Counted from the first letter of the stretch, positions 9,194 through 18,295 are shown. The stretch is DNA of 64,000 bases from Bacteroidaceae bacterium (GCA_017962495.1 JAGCVH010000009.1:25137-89136), one strand, 5' to 3'. Notes: generated by a model not told the origin, from the letters alone. Numbers and translations: made by a program.

Positions 9194-10141
9194 ATGTCAG
9201 AGAATATGAACGAGTTCCAGGAACTTGAAGAACTGAAAGCCACTTACAACCTGATGGACGAAAGGTTGGACGGTCAGGAGATAGTCTCGGAAGAGCAACT
9301 CCGCGAAGCCATGTGCCGCAACTTTTCCTTCATTCGTCAAAGCACCAAGGATAGCATCATCTGGTCCAATCTGGTCTGCATCCCCATCCTGGCTTGGTAT
9401 TTCTGGGCCAATGGTCCCATCTCCACGTTAGGTCTCGTCGTGTTAGGCCTCTATTGGCTCGCGTCGCTGGTGTTCAGGTTCTTTGTCCTGAAGCGGATAA
9501 GAAAGTCGGATTATGGCAACTACGACCTGAAGACACTCCTTGAGCAGAGGGCGCGGTACAACAAAAACATGCGGCTCTTTGGCATCATCAGCATGGTCTC
9601 CGTCCTTTTGATTTTTATCCTGTTCTTCTGGGAGAAGGGGCGAGGCGGTATGATAGCCATCGCCATCCTGCTTTTGACCGTCCTTGTACCAACCATCATT
9701 CGCAAGTTGGTGATAAAGTACCGATACGGCGGTCAGTCCATCGACCCCGCAACAGGCAGTCCTCGCAAGCTTGGCGGCAAATATTCGCTGATAGCAGTCT
9801 CTGTCTTCATGGGTCTCAGCATACTTCTTGTGATAGCAGGGACTGTGATAGACATCACACGCCACAATGGGATATCGAGCCTTTTGCATGTAGTCAACGC
9901 CGTATCCATAGTTATTGCGGTTACAACATTCCTGCTGGGCATCTTCCACATGAGAAAGAAGATCACCGTTTCCCGCCGGCTTCTGGTCATCCTCACCATA
10001 GTGGCGATACTACTTTCCCTCTCCGTCATCGGCATCTCCATGCAGCTGGGCATTGCAGAGTTTGCCAACAACCCCAACATCCTGCTCGGTACAGCCTGCA
10101 TCTCTACGATTGGCCTCTCATTCCAAAGAATGAGGAAATAA
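9194..10141 (+). CDS. Polytopic membrane protein next to ECF sigma factor
   Basis: A 315-residue protein with a charged, probably cytoplasmic N-terminus of about 55 residues, then about eight hydrophobic helices (near residues 56, 76, 130, 152, 198, 227, 258, 288). No catalytic motif is recognised. The position directly after the sigma gene, and the soluble acidic N-terminus (MNEFQELEELKATYNLMDERLDGQE), make it a candidate membrane-anchored regulator of that sigma factor. This is inferred from context only; it has no recognised ZAS or FecR-type anti-sigma motif. Confidence 0.75.
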   Translation: MSENMNEFQELEELKATYNLMDERLDGQEIVSEEQLREAMCRNFSFIRQSTKDSIIWSNLVCIPILAWYFWANGPISTLGLVVLGLYWLASLVFRFFVLKRIRKSDYGNYDLKTLLEQRARYNKNMRLFGIISMVSVLLIFILFFWEKGRGGMIAIAILLLTVLVPTIIRKLVIKYRYGGQSIDPATGSPRKLGGKYSLIAVSVFMGLSILLVIAGTVIDITRHNGISSLLHVVNAVSIVIAVTTFLLGIFHMRKKITVSRRLLVILTIVAILLSLSVIGISMQLGIAEFANNPNILLGTACISTIGLSFQRMRK

Positions 10142-10444
10142 CCTGCGACAATCAGGGACTTTTAGATAATAAGAACCGAGAATCCCACGAGGGTTCTCGG
10201 TTCAATATTGAGGCTGCGCCTCGCGCTCGGCGACGTTAGAAGACGCTTGCGTAGCGCAGAGGAGCAAGAAATCGTAAATCGTAAATTATTAATTGCTCCG
10301 TTACGGAGCTGTACATTGTACTATTTTTGAATTATTCTCTCGTCTTTAGATTTATTTCACACTTCGAATAGCCGTTATTCCGAGAAAAAGCAGTATCTTT
10401 GAGGCCAACTATGGGCTCAAAGATACTTAGGTATCTCACCCCAC
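10142..10444. other. 303-bp spacer: hairpins, dispersed repeat, lptD promoter
   Basis: No gene is seen. A perfect 10-bp stem hairpin (GAACCGAGAA at 10173-10182 and its complement at 10194-10203) follows the membrane-protein gene and may end its transcript, although no T-run follows. Next are GAGGctgcGCCTC and the dispersed GC-rich element (10245-10270), AAATCGT short repeats, a small hairpin GCTCCGTTACGGAGC, and then the promoter region of the lptD-like gene. Confidence 0.5.
10394..10401 (+). promoter_or_regulatory. -7 box (TATCTTTG) of lptD-like gene
   Basis: An exact match to the Bacteroidetes -7 consensus TAnnTTTG. No good TTTG box lies 19-21 bp upstream. Transcription would start near 10408, leaving a 35-80 nt leader depending on which start codon is used. 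Confidence 0.6.
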
Positions 10445-13336
10445 TTGAGTAGAGACAGGCAAGAGTTGAAACAGAGACTACTGACAACGTGGATGCTGGT
10501 GAGCATGCTGTGCATGCTTGCCTATGCCGTCGTTCCACCCCGACAGCAGATGACGAGGAGTAGGGGAGAGGAGGACACGACAGCAAGGGATACGATGCGT
10601 GATTCCGTTGCCGACTCTGTTCCCGTGCGCGTCCGACAACTGACGGTGGACAGCGTGCTTTCCTCTTACAACGCCGACAGCATCATGGCCATGCTTGCCG
10701 AGAACCGCGTGCTGGAGGTGGCGCCTGACACGTCGAAGATGGACACGACGAAGCACGATACCCTCCGCGTCAGCAAGAGCGCTCTGGAGGAACCCGTGCA
10801 CTACAGCGCCAAGGACAGCATCACGTGGGACTTCTCGACTTCGTGGGCCAACCTCTATGGCGACAGTAAGGTCAATTACCAAAACCTGGAACTGACTGCC
10901 GACCACATCAGCATGAACCTGGACTCGAGCATCGTTCACGCCGTTGGGCGCGAGGACTCTTTGGGAGTGGTTACGGGGGCGCCCGTCTTCAAGCAGGGTG
11001 ACGACGCCTACGAGCCGGACAGCATCAGCTATAACTTCAAGTCGCAGAAGGCCTTCATCACGAATGTCTATACCGAACAGGGCGAAGGCTTCCTCATCAG
11101 TCAGGACTCGAAACGCGACTCCACGGGAACGCTCTACCTGCAGAGCGGAATGTACACCACCTGCGACGCACCGCATCCGCACTTCTACATGAAACTGACG
11201 CGGGCTAAGGTGAGACCCGGAAAGAACGCGGTGTTCGGTCCTGCCTACCTCGTGGTGGAGGACGTGCCGTTGCCACTCGCCATTCCCTATGGTTTCTTCC
11301 CCTTCTCGAAGCACTATTCCAGCGGATTCATCATGCCCACCTTCGGCGATGAGACGCGAAGGGGCTTCTACCTGCGCGATGGTGGTTACTACTTTGCTAT
11401 CAACGACAACATCGACCTCAAGGCCTTGGGCGAAATCTACACCAAGGGTTCGTGGGGCGTGTCGGCACAATCGAACTATCGCAAGCGCTATAAATTTGCC
11501 GGCAACTTCTTCTTCAGCTTCCAGAACACCAAGGAGGGCGAGAAGAACATGCCCGACTACTCGGTGGAGAAGTCCTTCAAGGTGACGTGGAGCCACAGGC
11601 AGGACGCAAAGGCCAATCCCTCGCAGACCTTCTCTGCCAGCGTGAACTTTGCCACATCGAGTTACGAGCGTAACAACCTGATTTCGATGTACAATCCGGA
11701 GAACTACACGCAGAGCACGCGCACGAGTTCTATCTCGTATTCAAAGAGTTTCCCTAGCATCGGACTCACGCTGTCGGGAACCTTCAACCTGAGCCAGAAC
11801 ATGCGCGACAGCACGATATCGGTCACGCTGCCCTCGCTCACCATCAGCCTGGCTCGCTTCTACCCCTTCAAACGCAAGAAGCCGGTGGGGAAGGAACGAT
11901 GGTATGAGAAGATTTCGGCGAGCTACACGGGTGTGCTGTCCAACTCTATCACGACGAAGGAGGACCGCCTGCTGAAGTCGAACCTCATCAAGGACTGGCG
12001 CAACGGTATGCGGCACTACGTGCCAATCAACGCTTCGTTCTCGTTGTTCAACTACATCAACATCACACCCCAGTTCAACTTTACCGACCGCATGTATTCG
12101 AACAAAATCATGCAGTCGTGGGACACCGACCGGCAGCAGGTGGTGCGTGACACGATATACGGCTTCAACAACGTGTATAACTATAATGTATCCTTGTCCG
12201 CCAACACCAAACTCTATGGATTCTGGACACCTCTCCCGTGGTTCGGCGGCAAGAAGATTCAGACCATCCGCCACGTCTTCACGCCCACCGTCAGCTTCTC
12301 CTATGCGCCCGACTTCGGGCAATCGCGCTTCGGGTACTGGGATTCGTATGTGAAGACCGACAAGGACGGCAACGTGTCCACCGTGATGTACTCGCCCTAT
12401 GCTGGTTCCCTCTACGGCACGGTTTCGCGAGGAAAGACGGGTAGCATCACACTCGACGTCTCCAACAACATCGAAATGAAAATCCAAACCGAACGCGATT
12501 CGACCGGATACCGCAAGATAAGCCTCATCGACGAACTCGGAGCAAGTATGTCGTACAATATGGCGGCTAAGTCGCGTCCTTGGAGCGACCTTTCGATGCG
12601 TGTCCGCCTGAAGTTGACGAAGAGTTACACTTTCAGCATGAACGCCGTCTTTGCCACCTATGCCTACGATATGGACGAGAACGGGAACGTCTTCGTGAGC
12701 GACCACACGGAATACTCCCAGGGGCGTTTCGGACGCTTCCAGGGTATGTCGCAAAACCTTTCCTACACCATCAACAACGACACCTTCAAGAAACTCTTCG
12801 GAAAGGGAAAGGACAAAAAGGCGACGGACGAAGAGGAGGACGTGAACGACGAGGATGAGGAGACTGACCCCGAGGCACAGAACGTTGACCCCGACAGAGC
12901 GCGTTCGCGCAATTCGGCAAAGGACGACGGGAAAGGCGGACTCGACGAGGACGGATATGTGCGTTTCACCTTGCCTTGGAGTCTGACCGTGAGTTATGGT
13001 GTGTCGATGCGTGAGAACACGGGCGGACGCTTCCACACGAGCCGAATGCGCTATGGCTACAAGCTCACGCACACGATGAACTTCTCGGGCAACATTCGTC
13101 TGTCGAAGGGTTGGAACATCAACTTCTCCTCGGGTTGGGACTTCAACTACAAGCGTCTGTCGATGACAACGGCAAGCGTCAATCGCGACCTCCACTGCTT
13201 CAACATGGGATGCTCTATGGTTATCGCCCCATACCGCTCCTACAACTTCAACTTCGCCTGCAACGCCGGTTCGCTTGCCGACGTGCTCCGATGGAAGAAG
13301 CAATCGAGCTATTCGAGCAACATCGAATGGTATTGA
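10445..13336 (+). CDS. lptD: LptD/OstA-like LPS-assembly outer-membrane protein
   Basis: Large outer-membrane beta-barrel expected to insert lipopolysaccharide in the outer leaflet. After a hydrophobic N-terminus (near residues 16-31), a periplasmic OstA-like domain occupies about 110-260 (SITWDFSTSWANLYGDSKVNYQNLELTADHI-type sequence, then YNFKSQKAFITNVYTEQGEG). The rest is an aromatic-rich barrel of alternating strands. An acidic low-complexity insert (EEEDVNDEDEETDPEA) lies near residues 798-813. No ATG opens the frame: an upstream stop is at 10400, and the candidates are TTG at 10445 or ATG at 10493. TTG gives a better signal peptide with basic N-terminal residues. Confidence 0.85.
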   Translation: MSRDRQELKQRLLTTWMLVSMLCMLAYAVVPPRQQMTRSRGEEDTTARDTMRDSVADSVPVRVRQLTVDSVLSSYNADSIMAMLAENRVLEVAPDTSKMDTTKHDTLRVSKSALEEPVHYSAKDSITWDFSTSWANLYGDSKVNYQNLELTADHISMNLDSSIVHAVGREDSLGVVTGAPVFKQGDDAYEPDSISYNFKSQKAFITNVYTEQGEGFLISQDSKRDSTGTLYLQSGMYTTCDAPHPHFYMKLTRAKVRPGKNAVFGPAYLVVEDVPLPLAIPYGFFPFSKHYSSGFIMPTFGDETRRGFYLRDGGYYFAINDNIDLKALGEIYTKGSWGVSAQSNYRKRYKFAGNFFFSFQNTKEGEKNMPDYSVEKSFKVTWSHRQDAKANPSQTFSASVNFATSSYERNNLISMYNPENYTQSTRTSSISYSKSFPSIGLTLSGTFNLSQNMRDSTISVTLPSLTISLARFYPFKRKKPVGKERWYEKISASYTGVLSNSITTKEDRLLKSNLIKDWRNGMRHYVPINASFSLFNYINITPQFNFTDRMYSNKIMQSWDTDRQQVVRDTIYGFNNVYNYNVSLSANTKLYGFWTPLPWFGGKKIQTIRHVFTPTVSFSYAPDFGQSRFGYWDSYVKTDKDGNVSTVMYSPYAGSLYGTVSRGKTGSITLDVSNNIEMKIQTERDSTGYRKISLIDELGASMSYNMAAKSRPWSDLSMRVRLKLTKSYTFSMNAVFATYAYDMDENGNVFVSDHTEYSQGRFGRFQGMSQNLSYTINNDTFKKLFGKGKDKKATDEEEDVNDEDEETDPEAQNVDPDRARSRNSAKDDGKGGLDEDGYVRFTLPWSLTVSYGVSMRENTGGRFHTSRMRYGYKLTHTMNFSGNIRLSKGWNINFSSGWDFNYKRLSMTTASVNRDLHCFNMGCSMVIAPYRSYNFNFACNAGSLADVLRWKKQSSYSSNIEWY

Positions 13337-13384
13337 TGTCACTTATTATTTAAAGATGTAAAAAAAAGGGTGAAGACCGAAGCG

Positions 13385-13723
13385 TCAGAAGAGGAACATC
13401 TGACGGCTTTCGTCGCGCTTGATGGCTTTGATGGGTCGCTCTTCCTCACGAGGAATATCGATGAAGAGGTCCATCTGTACGGCAATATCCTGCCTCAGCG
13501 CATACTGTCCGCGATGGAGGTGGAGGAAGGGACTATGGCGTTGCTGCGACTGATAATAGAGGTAATGGCGCACCTGACTGTAGAGCGCATCATAGACAAC
13601 GTCGGAAGCAAAAATGCCACTATGCAGATTATAGAGGCTACGAGCCAGACGGCGCACGTTCATGCCTTCGCGACCACTTCGCAAGAGCATGTCCATAAGG
13701 TCATTATGATAGGCGTTCTTCAT
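13385..13723 (-). CDS. Conserved small protein with two clamp-binding-like motifs
   Basis: A 112-residue protein of a type I recognise only as conserved hypothetical in Bacteroidales (MKNAYHNDLMDMLLRSGREGMNVRRLARSLYN...). The N-terminal half looks helical and could be a DNA-binding helix-turn-helix. The C-terminal half carries QMDLF and ends in QMFLF, both close to the bacterial sliding-clamp binding pattern QL[SD]LF. The start at 13723 is preferred over a 25-residue upstream extension because a TATCTTTG box lies at 13746-13753 inside that extension. The overlapping plus-strand frame is a shadow. It is convergent with lptD. Confidence 0.75.
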   Translation of the reverse strand: MKNAYHNDLMDMLLRSGREGMNVRRLARSLYNLHSGIFASDVVYDALYSQVRHYLYYQSQQRHSPFLHLHRGQYALRQDIAVQMDLFIDIPREEERPIKAIKRDESRQMFLF

Positions 13724-13745
13724 ATCTCGCAAACCTCTTGGGAGA

Positions 13746-13777
13746 CAAAGATACGAATAAGAGAGGAGAAATGCAAA
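13746..13777 (-). promoter_or_regulatory. Promoter of the small clamp-motif protein
   Basis: Minus strand: TTTG (13777-13774), 20-bp spacer, TATCTTTG (13753-13746), matching the Bacteroidetes -33/-7 consensus. It fixes the translation start at 13723, giving a leader of about 15-20 nt. Confidence 0.75.
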
Positions 13778-13953
13778 AAATAAAGTGATATATTGCATTC
13801 AAAAAAACAAAAAAAGCTTCCCAAATGGAAGATGTAAAATGTAAAATGGAAGAGTCTTTAGCGCTTTTGACAACCCATTGGAAATGTTTTTCAATGATTT
13901 TGTTAAATAATATTTAGATAGGCTACACCTCTGAAATAAAAACAAGGATTTGT

Positions 13954-13984
13954 TTTGTATTTCACTCGAATTGCACTACCTTTG
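13954..13984 (+). promoter_or_regulatory. Promoter of BACON-like lipoprotein gene
   Basis: TTTG at 13954-13957, 19-bp spacer, TACCTTTG at 13977-13984: a full consensus Bacteroidetes promoter, 40 bp before the ATG at 14024. The rest of the 13724-14023 spacer holds a small hairpin (CTTCCcaaatGGAAG, about 13818-13832), GTAAAAT short repeats and AT-rich sequence, with no gene. Confidence 0.8.
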
Positions 13985-14023
13985 TGCACGAATAAATAAG
14001 AAAACAATTAATATAAATCGACT

Positions 14024-14725
14024 ATGAAAAAGTTCCTTTTATTGGCCGTTGCTTCGGCAACGATCCTTTTCACTTCATGCAACAAGGAGAGTACTTACCA
14101 CACGTTGGGCATCGTTTATCCCACACAGTTTTCATCTGCAGTAATCTATGCCGACCAGAAAGTGGACTCCATCACCTTCCAGACAACCGACGAGGTTCGG
14201 TTAGACCCTACGAACAACTGGATTTTGATTGACGATTCGTTGCGCCACATTCAAGTGGAAAACTATTATCGTCTTGTTTATGTTCTCACGCTCCCCGTTC
14301 GCTTTGCAGCCAACACAACGGGAGAAATCCGTCAGGGGGAGGTAAAAGTGTCATCTACGGGCGATAATGACTGGGATCAATCGGCTTATGCTAGCTACAC
14401 GCAATTACCTTGGCACAAGATCCAGCGCCCTGCACCGGCATACGCCTATGAGGACTACCAGATTAAGGGTTGTAAGTTTGAGCTTACCGACTCAGCAAGT
14501 CAGGCATGCGATACGCTGCGCTTCACCACCTACGACGATTGGACGCTGACCGATGCCGAATTTGCTCACCCCACAAAGCTTTCTGGTAAGCCTGGTTATC
14601 AGATCGTGCTCCTTTCCGTCGACCCGAACACTACTGCCGAAGAGCGCACCTCCACAATCACGTTGGAAAGTCGCGGTGTGAAGACCAACATCTTTGTTAA
14701 GCAAGAAGGGACGAAGGACAATTGA
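14024..14725 (+). CDS. Lipoprotein with BACON-like C-terminal domain
   Basis: A 233-residue lipoprotein: the N-terminus MKKFLLLAVASATILFTSC has a lipobox (LFTSC, Cys19). The C-terminal 80 residues (CDTLRFTTYDDWTLTDAEFA...AEERTSTITLESRGVKTNIFVKQEG) have the beta-sandwich pattern of BACON/IgI-type domains, with W in the first strand and the terminal 'I.V.Q.G'. No enzyme motif is present. Such proteins sit on the cell surface of Bacteroidetes and may bind glycans or act as structural spacers. It has its own consensus promoter. Confidence 0.8.
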   Translation: MKKFLLLAVASATILFTSCNKESTYHTLGIVYPTQFSSAVIYADQKVDSITFQTTDEVRLDPTNNWILIDDSLRHIQVENYYRLVYVLTLPVRFAANTTGEIRQGEVKVSSTGDNDWDQSAYASYTQLPWHKIQRPAPAYAYEDYQIKGCKFELTDSASQACDTLRFTTYDDWTLTDAEFAHPTKLSGKPGYQIVLLSVDPNTTAEERTSTITLESRGVKTNIFVKQEGTKDN

Positions 14726-14797
14726 CCGCTCGAGCTCTGCTCGCTTGCGTAGAGCAACGGAGCAAGAATGGACCGCTCGAGCGATGAATTATGAATT
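14724..14797 (+). repeat. Dispersed GC-rich repeat element before GH51 gene
   Basis: The spacer consists of GACCGCTCGAG (14724-14734) and its exact repeat (14771-14781) flanking a 26-nt block (14743-14768) that matches 10245-10270 with three differences. It is followed by ATGAATT short repeats. No promoter box is evident, so the GH51 gene may be read from the lipoprotein promoter or an unrecognised one. Confidence 0.6.
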
Positions 14798-14815
14798 ATG
14801 AATTGTGCATTAGGT

Positions 14816-17323
14816 ATGAAATCCCACTTTCTGACCGCATTTTTAATAGTGTCGCTCAATGCTTTTGCGGCCATTCCCGATTCAGTGTTCATTCGTCCCA
14901 TCGGACTTCCGCAGGGTGGGGGATTAGGCATCGAATGGTCGAGCGACGGACAACGGTGGCAACGACTTACGCAAGGACGCATTCTCGGAAGCGACTTCGG
15001 GACATGGGGACCGGAGAAGAAACTCTATAACCCAAGTCTTACGCAAGGTGCCGACGGTCTGCTGGTGCTCGCTTTCCAAGTGAACGAACGTTCGCCTCAG
15101 TTTGCCATTACCACAACTCGCGACCTCATCCGCTGGCGTCCGCAAGACTATCCCATCATGCAGGGAGTGGGGCAATGCCTCAATCCCATCATCACTTGCG
15201 ATGGCGAGCGCTATCTCGTCACCTTCCATAACAGCGAAGGAAAGTACTTCCAAACAAGTTCGGCGGACCTTGCCCATTTCACATCGCCCAAGACGGTAAA
15301 CTCGTCCCCACAATCCTCACCACTGCGCGTTCCTTATACGATGTTGCAGGCGCTGAAGGACAATCAGGTGGCGGCTTCCGCAAAGTCTGCGCGCGAAGGC
15401 GAACTGGCACGCGACAATGAGGAGCGTTTCGCCCAAGTGAAAGACCTGCGGGCAGAAGTAGTCGTCGATAGCAAACAGATGAAGCCAATCAGCGACAAAC
15501 TGATGGGCATCTTCTTCGAGGACATCAACTACAGCGCCGACGGAGGACTGAACGCCCAACTCATAGAGAACGGAGACTTCGAGTACGACCCGCACGATAA
15601 GAAGGGCGACAAGAACTGGAACACATTGACTGCCTGGAAGGTAGAGGGGAACAACCTTAAGGTGACGACCGATGTCGAAGGCGTAAGCCAGAACAACCAC
15701 CATGCTGTAGGCTTGAAACTCGAAGGAGGACACGATGGTTACTTCCAGAACTCGGGTTGGGACGGCATCGTCGTGAAAGCACGCGAGAAATACAACCTTT
15801 CGATGTACGTGAAGGGTGGCAAGGTGAAGGTGAGCCTGAAGGACGGCGAGAACACAATAGCCTCAACTACAATCGGTAGCGGAAGCAAAGATTGGAAGCA
15901 AGTCAACGCCGTACTGAAACCCTCATCCGCCGCAAATAATGCCCACCTCTCCATCCAGCCCGTGAAGGAAGGCGAGACGGTGTGCATCGATATGGTGTCA
16001 CTCATTCCGCAGGACACCTACAAAGGTCACGGACTTCGTCGCGACTTGGCAGAAACGCTGGAGGCCATGCATCCGCGCTTTATGCGCTTCCCAGGTGGGT
16101 GCGTCACTCACGGCGATGGAATGGGAAACATGTATCGTTGGAAGGAGACTATCGGTCCGCTCAAAGACCGCAAGCCCTTACGCAATATATGGGGATATCA
16201 CCAAAGCCGACAGATTGGTTTCTATGAATTCTTCCAGATGTGCGAAGACATGGGTATGGAACCTCTGCCCGTTCTCGCTGCTGGTGTGCCTTGCCAAAAC
16301 TCAAGCGACGGAGGTGACGGACAGCAAGGAGGCATTCCGATGGAAGAGATGCCTGCATACGTTCAGGAGATTCTCGACCTTATCGAATGGGCCAACGGAG
16401 ACGCCTCGACGGAATGGGGTAGGCGCCGAATCGAACAAGGCCACAAGAAGCCCTTCAACCTCAAATACATCGGCATAGGAAATGAAGACCTCGTAAGTCC
16501 TACCTTCATCGAACGCTATCTGATGATTTGCAAAGCCGTAAAGGAAAAGTATCCCAATATCACCGTTTGCGGAACGGCAGGCCCCTTCTATCAGGGTAGT
16601 GACTACGACGAAGGATGGCGCATAGCCAACGAGAACAAGGATGTAATCACGCTTGTCGATGAGCATTATTACGTTTCACCAGGTTGGTATATCTACAACC
16701 AAGACTTCTACGACAACTACGACCGCAAAGGACCGAAGGTTTATCTGGGCGAATGGGCAGCACACGGACCAGGTCGCAAGAGCACCATCGAGACCGCCCT
16801 ATGCGAAGCGCTGCACTTCTGCACTCTCGAACGCAACGGCGATGTGGTGGAGATGTCGTCTTATGCCCCTCTGCTCGCCAAAGAAGGACATACGCAATGG
16901 AATCCCGACATGATTTACTTCAACAACACGGAAGTGAAGCCCACCGTCGGGTATTATGCCCAGAAGATGTGTGGCGAGAGTCAGGGCAACTATTACATTC
17001 AATCCTCCATCAGAGCAAACAGCAGGGTGCAGGGCGTGAATGAGCGTCTGGCGGTGAGTACGGTATTCGCCAACGAGGGGAAGTATTATCTTAAACTCGT
17101 GAATGTGTTGAACCACGATGTGAAAGCCCATCTCGTGCTGAAGAATATGGTCAGCGGCGAGCAAACCTGCAAGCGCACCATATTAAAAGGCGCCTATGAC
17201 AGCACGACGGCTCGTCCCTTTGAGGACAAAATTACGCTCACGGAGGATTGCGAATACATTATGCCCGCCTATTCGTTCACCTTAATAGAAATCCCCTCGC
17301 TAACGACAAGCAAAACAAAATAG
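14816..17323 (+). CDS. GH51 alpha-L-arabinofuranosidase with N-terminal propeller-like module
   Basis: Secreted or periplasmic enzyme releasing arabinose side chains. Start 14816 (MKSHFLTAFLIVSLNAFA signal peptide) is preferred over 14798. Residues about 20-160 resemble part of a GH43-type beta-propeller (GTWGPEKKLYNPSL, DLIRWRPQDYPIM...CLNPII) and are too short to be a whole catalytic domain. A GH51 domain follows: LMGIFFEDINYSADGGL starts the barrel, a carbohydrate-binding insert lies at about 260-395, the acid/base glutamate is in YIGIGNED, and the nucleophile is in YLGEWAAHG. The terminal 100 residues are a beta-sandwich. The fusion suits arabinan or arabinoxylan, but substrate is inferred. 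Confidence 0.9.
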   Translation: MKSHFLTAFLIVSLNAFAAIPDSVFIRPIGLPQGGGLGIEWSSDGQRWQRLTQGRILGSDFGTWGPEKKLYNPSLTQGADGLLVLAFQVNERSPQFAITTTRDLIRWRPQDYPIMQGVGQCLNPIITCDGERYLVTFHNSEGKYFQTSSADLAHFTSPKTVNSSPQSSPLRVPYTMLQALKDNQVAASAKSAREGELARDNEERFAQVKDLRAEVVVDSKQMKPISDKLMGIFFEDINYSADGGLNAQLIENGDFEYDPHDKKGDKNWNTLTAWKVEGNNLKVTTDVEGVSQNNHHAVGLKLEGGHDGYFQNSGWDGIVVKAREKYNLSMYVKGGKVKVSLKDGENTIASTTIGSGSKDWKQVNAVLKPSSAANNAHLSIQPVKEGETVCIDMVSLIPQDTYKGHGLRRDLAETLEAMHPRFMRFPGGCVTHGDGMGNMYRWKETIGPLKDRKPLRNIWGYHQSRQIGFYEFFQMCEDMGMEPLPVLAAGVPCQNSSDGGDGQQGGIPMEEMPAYVQEILDLIEWANGDASTEWGRRRIEQGHKKPFNLKYIGIGNEDLVSPTFIERYLMICKAVKEKYPNITVCGTAGPFYQGSDYDEGWRIANENKDVITLVDEHYYVSPGWYIYNQDFYDNYDRKGPKVYLGEWAAHGPGRKSTIETALCEALHFCTLERNGDVVEMSSYAPLLAKEGHTQWNPDMIYFNNTEVKPTVGYYAQKMCGESQGNYYIQSSIRANSRVQGVNERLAVSTVFANEGKYYLKLVNVLNHDVKAHLVLKNMVSGEQTCKRTILKGAYDSTTARPFEDKITLTEDCEYIMPAYSFTLIEIPSLTTSKTK

Positions 17324-17330
17324 AAAAACT

Positions 17331-18290
17331 ATGAAGAAGTGCCTTGTAGCCCTCGCTTGCTGTCTGGTCATTGCATTATTGGCCGTTCCGGCAATCTACC
17401 TGACAAATTGTTATAAGTCTGATGAGCAATCCATTATCTTTGTCAGAGAAGGCGATACAACAGATGACGTGCGTGCAATGCTCTCAAATGCCGGTGTCCG
17501 CACAACGGGTTTCAACCTGCTGAAGCGTGTGTTAGAATATCGTGTGCGCCCAGGGCGGTATGTGATATCGAAAGGCGAGAACATACTCTCCCTTTTCCGC
17601 TCATTACGCAACGGGCAGCAAGAGCCCTTCAACCTTACCATCCCATCGGTTCGAACAATCGACCGCCTTGCCTCGTATCTGGGCGAACACCTCATGATAG
17701 ACTCTGCAAGCATTGCCGAAACGTTTCGCGATAGCATCGACCTCTTCATCCCCAACACTTATGAGGTGTATTGGACCATATCGGCTCCCGAACTGATGGC
17801 ACGAATGCAACGCGAGAACCGAGCCTTCTGGAATTCCGAACGCGAAGCAAAAGCCAAAGCAATGGGAATGACTCACCGAGAAGTGATGACGCTGGCAAGC
17901 ATCGTGGATGAGGAGACCGCCAACAAAGCCGAAAAACCGATGGTTGCAGGTATGTATATCAAGCGATTGCAAGTGGGAATGCCTCTGCAAGCCGACCCAA
18001 CAGTTAAGTTCGCAATAGGCGATTTCTCCCTGCGGCGCATCTGGGAAAAGCATCTCTCGGTAGATAGTCCCTATAATACCTATAAGAATACGGGGCTACC
18101 TCCTGGTCCCATTCGCATTCCTTCGGTAGATGGAATCGACGCCGTGCTAAACTATGTTCACCACGACTATCTGTATATGTGTGCAAAGGAAGACTTCTCC
18201 GGTACGCATAACTTTGCTCGCACTTATGGCGAACACTTGCAGAACGCCCGACGCTATGCGCAAGCGCTTAATCACAGAGGAATTAAATAA
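17331..18290 (+). CDS. mltG: Endolytic murein transglycosylase
   Basis: Cleaves nascent peptidoglycan glycan strands and so sets their length; anchored in the inner membrane. One N-terminal transmembrane helix (residues 4-24), a LysM-like segment (FVREGDTTDDVRAML, about 40-90), and a YceG domain with the catalytic Glu in ASIVDEETANKAEKPMVAGMY near 200. The hallmark LQADPTVKFAIG follows, then NTYKNTGLPPGPIRIPS. Length (319) fits. It starts 7 bp after the GH51 stop and is followed 5 bp later by an esterase gene, so a housekeeping gene lies within glycan genes. Confidence 0.94.
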   Translation: MKKCLVALACCLVIALLAVPAIYLTNCYKSDEQSIIFVREGDTTDDVRAMLSNAGVRTTGFNLLKRVLEYRVRPGRYVISKGENILSLFRSLRNGQQEPFNLTIPSVRTIDRLASYLGEHLMIDSASIAETFRDSIDLFIPNTYEVYWTISAPELMARMQRENRAFWNSEREAKAKAMGMTHREVMTLASIVDEETANKAEKPMVAGMYIKRLQVGMPLQADPTVKFAIGDFSLRRIWEKHLSVDSPYNTYKNTGLPPGPIRIPSVDGIDAVLNYVHHDYLYMCAKEDFSGTHNFARTYGEHLQNARRYAQALNHRGIK

Positions 18291-18295
18291 TAATA

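Noticed and set aside
11741-13342. 533-codon minus-strand frame opposite lptD
   Set aside because: Translation has no family-like pattern; it is a mirror of the codon bias of the real gene on the plus strand.
13370-13783. 137-codon plus-strand frame over the clamp-motif gene
   Set aside because: The minus strand has a consensus promoter and a recognisable conserved start; the plus frame has neither.
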